This document shows positions 1 to 7,157 of a stretch of 64,000 nucleotides of DNA, piece by piece (within the stretch, counting starts at the first letter, position 1; every line of letters starts with the position of its first letter). Position numbers and translations under genes: made by a program. The notes under the pieces are model-generated. The model saw only the letters and a list, made by a program, of their open reading frames with translations, made no database searches and was not told where the DNA came from. The stretch covers positions 372,001 through 436,000 of the forward strand of contig CAWHIF010000004.1 in assembly GCA_963829235.1 (NCBI GenBank), written 5' to 3'. This DNA is from Bog-756 sp963829235 (GTDB lineage: Bacteria > Actinomycetota > Acidimicrobiia > Acidimicrobiales > RAAP-2).

Positions 1-44
1 AACACAACGGCGATGGTCAGCGCCGAACGCCGACCGGAGGTCAC
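1..44 (-). CDS. gatD: GatD, lipid II isoglutaminyl synthase glutaminase subunit (N-terminal fragment)
   Basis: Only the first 14 codons lie in the window; the rest is beyond position 1. A GTG at 44-42 overlaps the murT stop by four bases (GTGA) and opens a frame reading VTSGRRSALTIAVV. A basic start running into a hydrophobic beta strand suits the CobB/CobQ-like amidotransferase GatD. In Gram-positive bacteria GatD supplies ammonia to MurT for amidating the stem-peptide glutamate of lipid II. The call rests mostly on the tight coupling to murT. Confidence 0.5.
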   Translation of the reverse strand, partial: MTSGRRSALTIAVV

Positions 45-1417
45 AGACGGCTCCGGAGCTCGGCGAACGCCGTGTAGTTGCCGAGGAAGTCGATCGGCGC
101 CGCGCCCACCTGCTCCGCCCCGGGGCGACCGGCGACCCCGGACGGGCTGACGGCCATGGCCCGATCGAGGGCGGCCAGCGGATCCGGTACCACCGTGCAG
201 GGCACCTCCGCATACCGGAGACGCACGGCCAGGTCGAGCCGGCGGTCCCCCGTGGCCACCACGGGGCGGCCGGCCAGGCGCTCGAAGGGCACGTCCCAGA
301 GCCAGCTGGTATCGAGACCGTCGGCGATGCGGGCGTTGATCGACAGCACCACAGGAGCGTCGCCGCGGCCGTCCTCCTCCAACAGGTCGAAGATGGCCGT
401 CCAGCCGGCCGGATTCTTGGCCAGCAGGAGCCGGACCGGATGACCGTTCCGCACCGTCCGGGCGAACCTGCCCTCGACCTCGTCGACTTCGGACAGGCGG
501 GCCAGCGCCACGGACGCGGTCAGCGGTGGGACCGGGGGTCCCGGACTCCCGTCCCCGGCGGCCATGACCGGGGCGGCGATGGCCACCATCGCCGCATTGG
601 CCCGGTTGAACCGACCCGGGAGCCTGATGTCGACCGGGTAACGAGCACCGTCCGCCATCACCAGGTCTGTCCCGTCCAGCCAGGCCACCGGCGCGGGTCG
701 GGCGAACTCGCACCGGTCACAGGCCCAGGCCCCCTGCTCGTCGAAGTCGATCCCACCCCCGCAGGCGGGACAGCCGACCGCATCGTTGCGCCACACCTGG
801 CCGGCTCCCACCCACCTCACATCCGGAGCGGTGGTGGCGGCCCAGACCACCATCGGATCGTCGGCATTGGCCACGACCACCGTGGCGTCCCCACCGGGGC
901 CGGTCGCACGCGTCAATCCGGCCATGGCCGCCCGCCACCGGTCGACCAGCATCCGGACTTCCGAGATCCGGTCCAGCTGATCCCGCGACAGGTTGAGGAG
1001 CACCACGACCCGCGGCGACGTCTCGGTCATGAGGCGACCCAGGTACCCCTCGTCCACCTCCAGAACCGCATCCGCGCCCGGCGGGGATCCGGCCAGCGCC
1101 GACACGTGCCCGGCGGGCATGTTGGCGCCGGTGTCGTTGGTGGCCACCGGACCGGGCCGCTCTCCGGCCATGGCCGCGGCCAACATCCTGGTCGTCGTGG
1201 TCTTGCCGTTGGTCCCGCTGACCAGGGCCACCCTCCTGCCCCGGGCCAGCGTGGCCAGCAGCCTCGGGTCGAGGGCCAGGCCCACGCGTCCGCCGGCCAC
1301 CGTGCCACGCCCCCGGCCGAGCGCCCTCGACAGCCGGTTGGAGACCTTGAGGGCCTCGACGGCGAGCGTGGCCCGACCCGGGAGGGCGTCTGGTGCCGGG
1401 CGGGCCGAGACGTTCAC
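41..1417 (-). CDS. murT: MurT, lipid II isoglutaminyl synthase ligase subunit
   Basis: Mur-ligase-family protein of 458 aa. The ATP-binding P-loop GTNGKTTTTRM is at residues 68-78. Two CxxC pairs (C216/C219 and C233/C236) form the zinc ribbon that distinguishes MurT from other Mur ligases, and the C-terminal third matches the DUF1727 region. With GatD it converts D-isoglutamate of lipid II to D-isoglutamine in the cytoplasm. The frame stays open upstream, but the GTG at 1417 overlaps the stop of the preceding HAD/PlsC gene by four bases and gives a normal MurT N terminus, so I start there. It is probably co-transcribed and translationally coupled on both sides. Confidence 0.9.
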   Translation of the reverse strand: MNVSARPAPDALPGRATLAVEALKVSNRLSRALGRGRGTVAGGRVGLALDPRLLATLARGRRVALVSGTNGKTTTTRMLAAAMAGERPGPVATNDTGANMPAGHVSALAGSPPGADAVLEVDEGYLGRLMTETSPRVVVLLNLSRDQLDRISEVRMLVDRWRAAMAGLTRATGPGGDATVVVANADDPMVVWAATTAPDVRWVGAGQVWRNDAVGCPACGGGIDFDEQGAWACDRCEFARPAPVAWLDGTDLVMADGARYPVDIRLPGRFNRANAAMVAIAAPVMAAGDGSPGPPVPPLTASVALARLSEVDEVEGRFARTVRNGHPVRLLLAKNPAGWTAIFDLLEEDGRGDAPVVLSINARIADGLDTSWLWDVPFERLAGRPVVATGDRRLDLAVRLRYAEVPCTVVPDPLAALDRAMAVSPSGVAGRPGAEQVGAAPIDFLGNYTAFAELRSRL

Positions 1418-2793
1418 GCCGGTGGTCGTGTGCGGTCCAGATCCTCCTGGGAAGGGATGTGCTCGATGCGCGCCTCCTCGGGCAGCAGGTCGGCGATGGC
1501 CCCCATCAGCACGGTGGTGTCGGCCACCGCGTCCTCGAGACCCAGCGGAACCCGAGGGCCCACGTTGACGGTCACGTGCGGTGGATGCTGGAGGTTGGCG
1601 AAATTGGGCACCCTCGAGGAGCGGGGCCACACCCGCTCGGTGCCCCACAGGCCGATGGGGATGACCGGGGCCCCGGTCTCCGCGGCCAGGCGGGCGGCGC
1701 CCGTGTGCCCGACGAGGACCGGGTCGAAGAAGTGCTCCCCTCGCGGAATGGTCCCCTGGGGCAGGACGATCACGACCTCCCCGGCCCGAAGTGCGGCCGA
1801 CGCACGGCGCATCGGGTCACCCGACCCACTGCCCCGGTCCACCTGGATGCCGCCCAGGATCCGGGCCAGGCGGCCCACGACAGGGGCGTCGAACACCTCC
1901 TGCTTGGCCATGAACCGCACCGGACGGCCCAGGCGGGAGGCCACGATCCCGAGGGCGGCCACGTCGAAGTAGCTCCGATGGTTCGAGGCCAGCAGCACCG
2001 GGCCCGATCGGGGGAGATTCTCCAAGCCCTCGAGCCCGAACCGGGCATAGGGAAACGCCTCCGGCCGGAAGAAGGGCCGGACCAGGTGGTAGGGCTCGAG
2101 CCCGACCACCGACGGGATTCCCGGGGCCCGGTCCCAGTACTCGAGGGGCCACCGCTTGGCCACGGCCACCGCAGCCAGGCGGGGGTCGGCGTTGAGCGGA
2201 TGGGGGTGGCCGACGGCCAGGAACAACGGGATGTCGAACACGCTGTCGGAGTAGACGTGCGACGCACCGAGGTCGACGCCGTTGTCCGCCGCCCAGCGGG
2301 TCACTGCGGCCCGCTTGCCCATGCCCCAGACGAACGCGCCCTCCAGTCTGCCGGTGTAGCGCCCGTCACGCTCGGCGTAGCGGGTGGCGACGACGCCGTC
2401 GAAGCCGAGGGCGTCGGCCAGGGGCGAGACCAGGTCGACGGGCGAGGTGGTGGCCAGGACCAGACGGCTGCCCTGGCTGCGGTGTGCGGCCAGCGCCTCG
2501 AGGGCCCAGGGCTGGACGAGGTCCACGAGCGCCTCGACGGAGCGCTTCCCCGCCCGCCGGGTGGCCTCTGCGGGCCGGTTGCGCATGGCCGCGGCCGCGG
2601 CCCGGGCCAGGCCGATGAAGGGGACCGACTCACCGAACCGGTTGTAGAACCCGTACATGAGGCCGTCCCCGGGCAGGTGACGCCCAGGAGGGAGCACGCC
2701 CTCGGCCTCCATGGCCTGGTGGAAGACGGGCCCACTGGCCGACCGGATCAAGGTCCGGTCCAGATCGACGAAGACGGCACCGGCGGCAGGCAT
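1414..2793 (-). CDS. HAD-IB phosphatase / 1-acylglycerol-3-phosphate acyltransferase fusion
   Basis: Two-domain protein of 459 aa. Residues 1-220 are a HAD-IB hydrolase: DLDRT with nucleophile D10, TTS near 115-117, K160 and a SDS acid motif at 182-184. Residues 240-440 are a PlsC/LPLAT acyltransferase with the HX4D box NHRSYFD at 271-277 and substrate motif PQGTIPRG at 345-352. The acyltransferase half should acylate lysophosphatidate or a related glycerolipid at the membrane; the HAD half may dephosphorylate a phospholipid intermediate, but its substrate cannot be read here. Such fusions are common in actinobacteria. It heads the unit that runs into murT and gatD. Confidence 0.85.
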   Translation of the reverse strand: MPAAGAVFVDLDRTLIRSASGPVFHQAMEAEGVLPPGRHLPGDGLMYGFYNRFGESVPFIGLARAAAAAMRNRPAEATRRAGKRSVEALVDLVQPWALEALAAHRSQGSRLVLATTSPVDLVSPLADALGFDGVVATRYAERDGRYTGRLEGAFVWGMGKRAAVTRWAADNGVDLGASHVYSDSVFDIPLFLAVGHPHPLNADPRLAAVAVAKRWPLEYWDRAPGIPSVVGLEPYHLVRPFFRPEAFPYARFGLEGLENLPRSGPVLLASNHRSYFDVAALGIVASRLGRPVRFMAKQEVFDAPVVGRLARILGGIQVDRGSGSGDPMRRASAALRAGEVVIVLPQGTIPRGEHFFDPVLVGHTGAARLAAETGAPVIPIGLWGTERVWPRSSRVPNFANLQHPPHVTVNVGPRVPLGLEDAVADTTVLMGAIADLLPEEARIEHIPSQEDLDRTRPPA

Positions 2794-2868
2794 GCCCTCA
2801 CGCTACCGCCGGCAGGAGGAACCCGGGCAACTGACGGTCGGGTCGATGCGAAACGCCCCCCAGACGCG

Positions 2869-2905
2869 GCAAAGGGGCCGCCAGGGGGGGAGGCGGTCCC
2901 TTTGC
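2869..2905. promoter_or_regulatory. 14-bp stem-loop in the divergent HAD/PlsC-lysR intergenic region
   Basis: Arms 2869-2882 and 2892-2905 pair over 14 bp with one G-U and a 9-nt purine loop. It lies in the leaders of two divergently transcribed genes, so it is unlikely to be a simple terminator. It could be a leader structure for the HAD/PlsC transcript or a protein-binding dyad; no T-tract follows. Confidence 0.4.
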
Positions 2906-2998
2906 ACTGACTCAACAAGGATAGGAGGGGGATTCCTTACATCCTGTGGTCTGAAATCATCGTATACAAACGCGAGCAATCAGTCAAGCAGCTAAAGT

Positions 2999-3013
2999 TG
3001 ATAACTGCTATCA
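2999..3013. promoter_or_regulatory. Dyad TGATA-N5-TATCA just before lysR
   Basis: A perfect 5+5 inverted repeat ends 9 nt before the lysR start, in an unusually A+T-rich stretch (about 2936-3018). LysR-type regulators bind interrupted dyads in the shared promoter of divergent genes and often repress themselves, so this is a candidate autoregulatory site. Inference from position and symmetry only. Confidence 0.4.
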
Positions 3014-3022
3014 TTCGAAGCG

Positions 3023-3937
3023 ATGGAATTGCGGCACCTCCAGGCGCTGACTGCAGTGAGCGACCACGGGACCTTCTCGGCGGCGGCCGAACATCTGAAC
3101 ACCGTCCAGTCCAACATCTCCGCGCACGTGGCCCGGCTCGAACGCGAGCTCGGCGCCCCCCTCTTCGACCGCGCCGACGGCCGACTCACCGAGGAGGGCA
3201 CCGTGGTGGTCGCCCGGGCCCGACGGATCCTCTCCGAACTCGACGCCCTCGTCTCCGACGTGGCCGCCTGCAAGGACGAGGTGGCGGGCACGGTCCGGGT
3301 CGGAATGATCGGCACGACGGCACGATGGCTGGTCCCCCGCCTCATGGACATGGCCAGCAAACGCCACCCCAACCTCCGCCTCGTCGTCGTCGAGGGCAAC
3401 ACCACCGGGCTCGAGCCCCAGTTGGCCAGCGGCCAGCTGGACCTGGCCATCCTGCACCTGCCGGTCTCGGGCCGGGACCTCGTGGCCCGGCTCCTGTTCG
3501 AAGAGGACCTCATGCTGGTCGTGCCCCAGGGCCATGCCATGGTCGACCCGGGCCGCCCGCTCGGGCTCGAGGACCTGGCCGACATGCAGCTCATCCTCCC
3601 GTTGCCGGGGACGGCATTCCGCGACGAGCTCGACGCGGTCACACGCCCGCTCGGCATCACCCTCCTCCCTGCGGCGGAGATCGACGGGCTCCGGCTCATC
3701 GCGTCGCTCGCCTTCGAGGGCTACGGTCCTGCCATCCTGCCTGCCACCGCCATTCCCTCGGTCCTGCGCAGCCAATTCCACCCGGTCCCGATCGAGGGTC
3801 TCCCACGGCGCCGGGTGGGGCTGGCCCAGCGGAGCCGGGGCCTGCCCTCAGCGCCCACCCGTGCCTTCAGCGAGCTCTTGAACGCGGTGGTCGCCGTGCC
3901 CGACGGCAGGCCCGACGGCGTCCACGTGGCCGGCTGA
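3023..3937 (+). CDS. LysR-family transcriptional regulator
   Basis: 304 aa. Residues 1-60 are a classic LysR winged HTH (MELRHLQALTAVSDHGTFSAA..., then LFDR near residue 50), followed by a linker helix and a periplasmic-binding-protein-like effector domain starting with GTVRVGMIGT near residue 90. Length is typical. It is transcribed divergently from the HAD/PlsC-murT unit, so either that unit or lysR itself is the likely target. Ligand unknown. Confidence 0.88.
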   Translation: MELRHLQALTAVSDHGTFSAAAEHLNTVQSNISAHVARLERELGAPLFDRADGRLTEEGTVVVARARRILSELDALVSDVAACKDEVAGTVRVGMIGTTARWLVPRLMDMASKRHPNLRLVVVEGNTTGLEPQLASGQLDLAILHLPVSGRDLVARLLFEEDLMLVVPQGHAMVDPGRPLGLEDLADMQLILPLPGTAFRDELDAVTRPLGITLLPAAEIDGLRLIASLAFEGYGPAILPATAIPSVLRSQFHPVPIEGLPRRRVGLAQRSRGLPSAPTRAFSELLNAVVAVPDGRPDGVHVAG

Positions 3938-3958
3938 GCACCGGACCGGCGCGGTGCC

Positions 3959-4579
3959 TCAGCTCCCGGGAACCCGCGGCTCGCGCCACATTCGCCAGAT
4001 GGTCGGGGTGCCGGCCTCTGGATGGAGCTCCTCGACCACCTCGAAACCGAAGCGGGCATAGAAGGGGACGTTGCGGTCCTTGGACGACTCCAGGTAGGCA
4101 GGACGGCCCGACTCGTCGATGCGGTCCAGCGTGGAGAGGAGGAGGGCCGAGCCCACGCCGTGCCCCTGGCGGGGTGGTTCCACCCCGAGCGTGGCCAGGT
4201 ACCAGTGCGGCTCCTTGGGTCGGAGACCGTCTACTTCGAACAACAGCCCGAGGGCCCGGTGGATGTGCGAGCTGACCAGGAAGGGCGCAGCCGGAAGGAG
4301 CTGGAGCAGCTCCTTCAGCCCGTTTCGGGCCACGTCGGGAGGGCCCCACAAGGCGGCCCCGTCGCCGTCGACGGTGGTGTAGACGTGCCCGTGGGGAAGG
4401 TACTCGTGGCGGAGCTGTGACGTGAAGAAGGCATGGAGGCCGCGCTGCCTTCGGCGGTCGCCGGCGAACATGAAATTGGCCACCGGGTCGTCGGCGAAGG
4501 CCCGCACCAGCATCGAGGCCAGGGACGGGATGTCAGCGGCCACTGCACCGCGCACAGCCGGGCCGGGTTCGTGTTGCAC
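3959..4579 (-). CDS. GNAT-family N-acetyltransferase
   Basis: 206 aa. The acetyl-CoA-binding motif A reads PPRQGHGVGSALL and is followed by YLESSKDRNVPFYARFGF, the usual C-terminal GNAT strand-helix with its conserved FYxRxGF. The N-terminal half (PSLASMLVRAFADDP) also fits the family. It should transfer an acetyl group from acetyl-CoA to an amine; the substrate cannot be predicted. It ends 21 bp from the stop of lysR, facing it. Its leader consists largely of the imperfect tandem repeats at 4616-4730. Confidence 0.8.
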   Translation of the reverse strand: MQHEPGPAVRGAVAADIPSLASMLVRAFADDPVANFMFAGDRRRQRGLHAFFTSQLRHEYLPHGHVYTTVDGDGAALWGPPDVARNGLKELLQLLPAAPFLVSSHIHRALGLLFEVDGLRPKEPHWYLATLGVEPPRQGHGVGSALLLSTLDRIDESGRPAYLESSKDRNVPFYARFGFEVVEELHPEAGTPTIWRMWREPRVPGS

Positions 4580-4615
4580 CCGGCGATGGTAGCCCTGCCT
4601 CCTTGGGTTGGGGGC

Positions 4616-4730
4616 CGGTTCATGTCATGGCCGGGTCATGTCATGGCCGGGTCGTGTCAGCGCCGGTTCGTGTCATGGCCTGGTCGTCGGATCATGGCCG
4701 GGTCGTTCAGTTCATGGCCGGGTCGTCGGG
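4616..4730. repeat. Imperfect 16-20 bp tandem repeats (core TCATGGCCGGGTC)
   Basis: About six degenerate units with core TCATGGCCGGGTC; variants include GTCGTGTCAGCGCCGG and TTCGTGTCATGGCCTG. The array fills the gap between the yqgE stop and the GNAT start and reaches into the last codons of yqgE. It is the 5' leader/promoter region of the minus-strand GNAT gene. No spacers of constant length, so not a CRISPR array. Confidence 0.75.
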
Positions 4731-5336
4731 AAATCCCGACACCAAGGCCAGCGCGCCACCTTGTCGCCGAAGGACCCGACGCCACAGGCTTTCCGGATCA
4801 GCGGAGATGGGGTCGGCCTCCTCGGCAGGCACCACATACCACGATCCGTCCTCGATCTCCGCCTCGAGCTGACCCGAGTCCCAGCCCGCGTAGCCGGAGA
4901 ACAACCGGGCCCCCACAAACGCTGCCGCCGCCGGCCCGGGGTCCTCGGCCAGGTCGACCGTCCCCACCGGACGGACCCCGTCGACCAGCAACCGCCACCC
5001 GGACGGGCACAGGGCCGAACCGTCCCGGGACGAATCCCGGGAAGCCAGACGGACCAGACCGATCAACGCGTTGCGGGCCACAGGTCCACCCGTGAACAAC
5101 TCGGCGGGCGCAGTGGCCCACCGCTGCCACTGCGGCATCAGCTCACCCACCGGGACCCCACCCGGTCGATCGAGGACCACGCCCAGGGCGCCGGGTTCGC
5201 CGTGATCGAGGACCAGCACGACCCGCCGCGAGAAGTTGGGATCGGCCAGGCGGGGGGCGGCCACCAGCAGCTGTCCGGCCAGCCGATCGGGCGGGACGGC
5301 GCCCCCGTAGGGTTCGAACACGCTGAACGGATCCAT
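4707..5336 (-). CDS. YqgE/AlgH family protein
   Basis: 209 aa, from the ATG at 5336 (MDPFSVFEPYGG). The family signature is clear: AGQLLVAAPRLADPNFSRRV at the N terminus, LDHGEPGALGVVLDRP, then LFTGGPVARNALIGL, and RLFSGYAGWDSGQLEAEI with the conserved GYAGWxxGQLE. Family members are cytoplasmic, transcription-regulator-like proteins without a settled biochemical role. The frame is open far upstream, but family alignment supports this start. Its last codons overlap the tandem repeat array. The gene is divergent from the downstream enoyl-CoA hydratase, with 72 bp between starts. Confidence 0.88.
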   Translation of the reverse strand: MDPFSVFEPYGGAVPPDRLAGQLLVAAPRLADPNFSRRVVLVLDHGEPGALGVVLDRPGGVPVGELMPQWQRWATAPAELFTGGPVARNALIGLVRLASRDSSRDGSALCPSGWRLLVDGVRPVGTVDLAEDPGPAAAAFVGARLFSGYAGWDSGQLEAEIEDGSWYVVPAEEADPISADPESLWRRVLRRQGGALALVSGFPDDPAMN

Positions 5337-5408
5337 CGGCACCTCTTGATGATGGCGCACCCGATCGGCCGAGTGGCGCCAATGGCCCGGTTCGGTGAGG
5401 CTGGGTGC

Positions 5409-6209
5409 ATGGCACTCGTCTCCGTCGACTCGGTCCACGCCCATGTCAGCGTCATCACCCTCGACAATCCCTCCCGGCTCAATTCGATGTCCTTCGCCCT
5501 GGTGACAGACCTCTACGCCGCCCTCGAGGAGGTGGCCTCCGACAACAGCTGCCGTGTGGTCGTCCTCACCGGAGCCGGGCGTTCGTTCTGCTCCGGGCTC
5601 GAGCTCGAACACGCCGGCCTCCCGCCGGGCACAGACGACCTCGGCCGTCACCGTCTGGGCATGCGGGCCATGGAGTACATGGGCGGCATCGTCCCCGCCA
5701 TGCGCTCGATACCCCAGCCCATCGTGGCCGCCATCAAGGGCCCGGCCTACGGGGGCGGCATGTGCCTCTCCCTCGGGGCCGACATCCGTCTGGCCGGCCG
5801 TTCGGCGATGTTCTGCGGGGCCGGCATCAGCAACGGGTTGAGCGGGACCGAGTTGGGGGTGAGCTGGCTGCTTCCCCGTGCCGTCGGTACGTCCAATTCG
5901 GCCGAGATCCTGCTGACGGGAAAGAAGGTCGACGCAGAGGAGGCCCTTCGGATCGGCCTCGTGTCCCGGGTGGTGGACGACGACGAACTCTTGGATCATG
6001 CGGTCGCGGTGGCCGAGGGGATGTGTGCGTTCAGCCCGTTCGGCCTCAGCCTGACCAAGGACACCATTTGGGCGTCGCTCGAGGTGGGCAGCCTCCGGGC
6101 TGCCGTCGACCTCGAGAACCGCACCCAGCTACTGGCCGGCCACACCGGCAACCTCAACGAAGCCTCGGCCGCCTTCAAGGAGAAGCGACCGCCGATCTAC
6201 ACGGAGTGA
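5409..6209 (+). CDS. Enoyl-CoA hydratase/isomerase family protein
   Basis: 266 aa crotonase-fold protein. The oxyanion-hole regions are visible: RSFCSGLEL near residue 60 and AAIKGPAYGGGMCLSLGADIR near 110-130, followed by SGTELGVSWLLPRAVG carrying the Glu position used by hydratases. It probably hydrates or isomerises a 2-enoyl-CoA in fatty or other acyl-CoA breakdown. ATG 5409 is chosen because the crotonase domain starts a few residues later. The small gene at 6219 follows 9 bp after the stop, probably on the same transcript. Confidence 0.88.
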   Translation: MALVSVDSVHAHVSVITLDNPSRLNSMSFALVTDLYAALEEVASDNSCRVVVLTGAGRSFCSGLELEHAGLPPGTDDLGRHRLGMRAMEYMGGIVPAMRSIPQPIVAAIKGPAYGGGMCLSLGADIRLAGRSAMFCGAGISNGLSGTELGVSWLLPRAVGTSNSAEILLTGKKVDAEEALRIGLVSRVVDDDELLDHAVAVAEGMCAFSPFGLSLTKDTIWASLEVGSLRAAVDLENRTQLLAGHTGNLNEASAAFKEKRPPIYTE

Positions 6210-6218
6210 CAGGGGGTC

Positions 6219-6446
6219 GTGGCCAAATCCCGCCGACGCGGACGCGCCCGACCGGCACCGCACCGAGAGGCGTCGGCCGGTAACCGGGAGCACTGGCGGG
6301 CGGACGGTACGCCCAAGACTCGCTACCCGAACCAGTCCGAGGCCAATCGGTCGTCGCTCCAGCTGCGCCTCGAGGCGGGCGCGGATCTCGATCCCTATCG
6401 GTGCCGGATCTGCTCCGGTTGGCATCTCGGTAATCCCCGGGGTTAA
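6219..6446 (+). CDS. Small basic protein with C-terminal CxxC motif
   Basis: 75 aa from a GTG preceded by AGGGGG. Very basic N terminus (AKSRRRGRARPAP) and a C terminus reading YRCRICSGWHLGNP, a CxxC followed by WH. I recognise this tail as a recurring feature of short uncharacterised actinobacterial proteins, but no function is known to me. It may bind zinc or nucleic acid. It lies immediately downstream of the enoyl-CoA hydratase. Confidence 0.65.
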   Translation: MAKSRRRGRARPAPHREASAGNREHWRADGTPKTRYPNQSEANRSSLQLRLEAGADLDPYRCRICSGWHLGNPRG

Positions 6447-6545
6447 TCCCGACTTTTGTTGTTCGCCCTCGCTTCTTCTACCTTCACTCGCCCGTTCTTC
6501 CTTCAGTTGCTCCCTCAGCCATCCCACGCTCGCTCCTGCCACCTG

Positions 6546-6561
6546 TACCGTCCGGACGGTA
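6546..6561. promoter_or_regulatory. Perfect 16-bp palindrome, probable TetR operator
   Basis: TACCGTCCGGACGGTA is a perfect palindrome 11 nt before the tetR ATG. TetR-family dimers typically bind such 14-18 bp palindromes overlapping their own promoter. Binding here would repress the tetR-MFS unit. Seen: symmetry and position; inferred: the protein that binds it. Confidence 0.7.
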
Positions 6562-6572
6562 TAGTTCCCGGG

Positions 6573-7157
6573 ATGGGCAACGACGCTGCCGCCGACCAGG
6601 CCCCCACCAGGGGGGCGGACACCAAGGCCCGCATCGTCGACGCGGCCGAGGAGGTGGTGCTCCGTGACGGTGTGGCTCGCCTGACCCTCGATGCCGCCGC
6701 GGCGGAGGCCGGCCTCAGCAAGGGCGGCGTCCTCTACCACTTTCCGACCCGGGACGCCTTGGTGGCCGGCATGGTCGACAAGATCATCGAGGAGTTCGAT
6801 CGGGACATCGAGCACAACCTGGGCGACGTCCCGGGCCCGGGCCAGTTCGCCCGGGCCTACATCCGGGCGACCATGACCCCGAGCTCGACCCGGCCCGACC
6901 GCGAGGACCGGTTGGGTGCGGCGCTCATCGCCGCGGCTGCGGCCGAGCCCGCGCTGCTCCAACCGCTCCAGGTGGCCGCCGACCGCTGGCAGTCCCGCCT
7001 GGAGGACGACGGGCTCGACCCCGCGGTAGCCACCGTGTTGCGGCTGGCCTGCGACGGACTCTGGCTGTGCGACCTGTTCGGTTTGGCGCCGCCCTCGGCC
7101 ACCCTGCGAGCCGGCGTCGAGCTCGAGTTGGCCCGGCTGGCCGGGGGTGGGTCATGA
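6573..7157 (+). CDS. TetR/AcrR-family transcriptional regulator
   Basis: 194 aa. The N-terminal HTH is typical: TKARIVDAAEEVVLRDG, LTLDAAAAEAGLSKGGVLYHFPTRDALVAGMV. The C-terminal region resembles TetR_C domains found beside efflux pumps (LRLACDGLWLCDLFGL). ATG 6573 is chosen over the longer open frame because family members start close to this point and the operator palindrome would otherwise be coding. The stop overlaps the MFS start by four bases (ATGA), so the two are one operon; loss of repressor binding would induce the transporter. Confidence 0.9.
   Translation: MGNDAAADQAPTRGADTKARIVDAAEEVVLRDGVARLTLDAAAAEAGLSKGGVLYHFPTRDALVAGMVDKIIEEFDRDIEHNLGDVPGPGQFARAYIRATMTPSSTRPDREDRLGAALIAAAAAEPALLQPLQVAADRWQSRLEDDGLDPAVATVLRLACDGLWLCDLFGLAPPSATLRAGVELELARLAGGGS

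Noticed and set aside
440..2910. Long open frames on the plus strand opposite murT and HAD/PlsC
   Set aside because: They are by-products of high G+C; composition is Arg/Pro/Gly-heavy with no motif, while the minus strand carries motif-complete genes.
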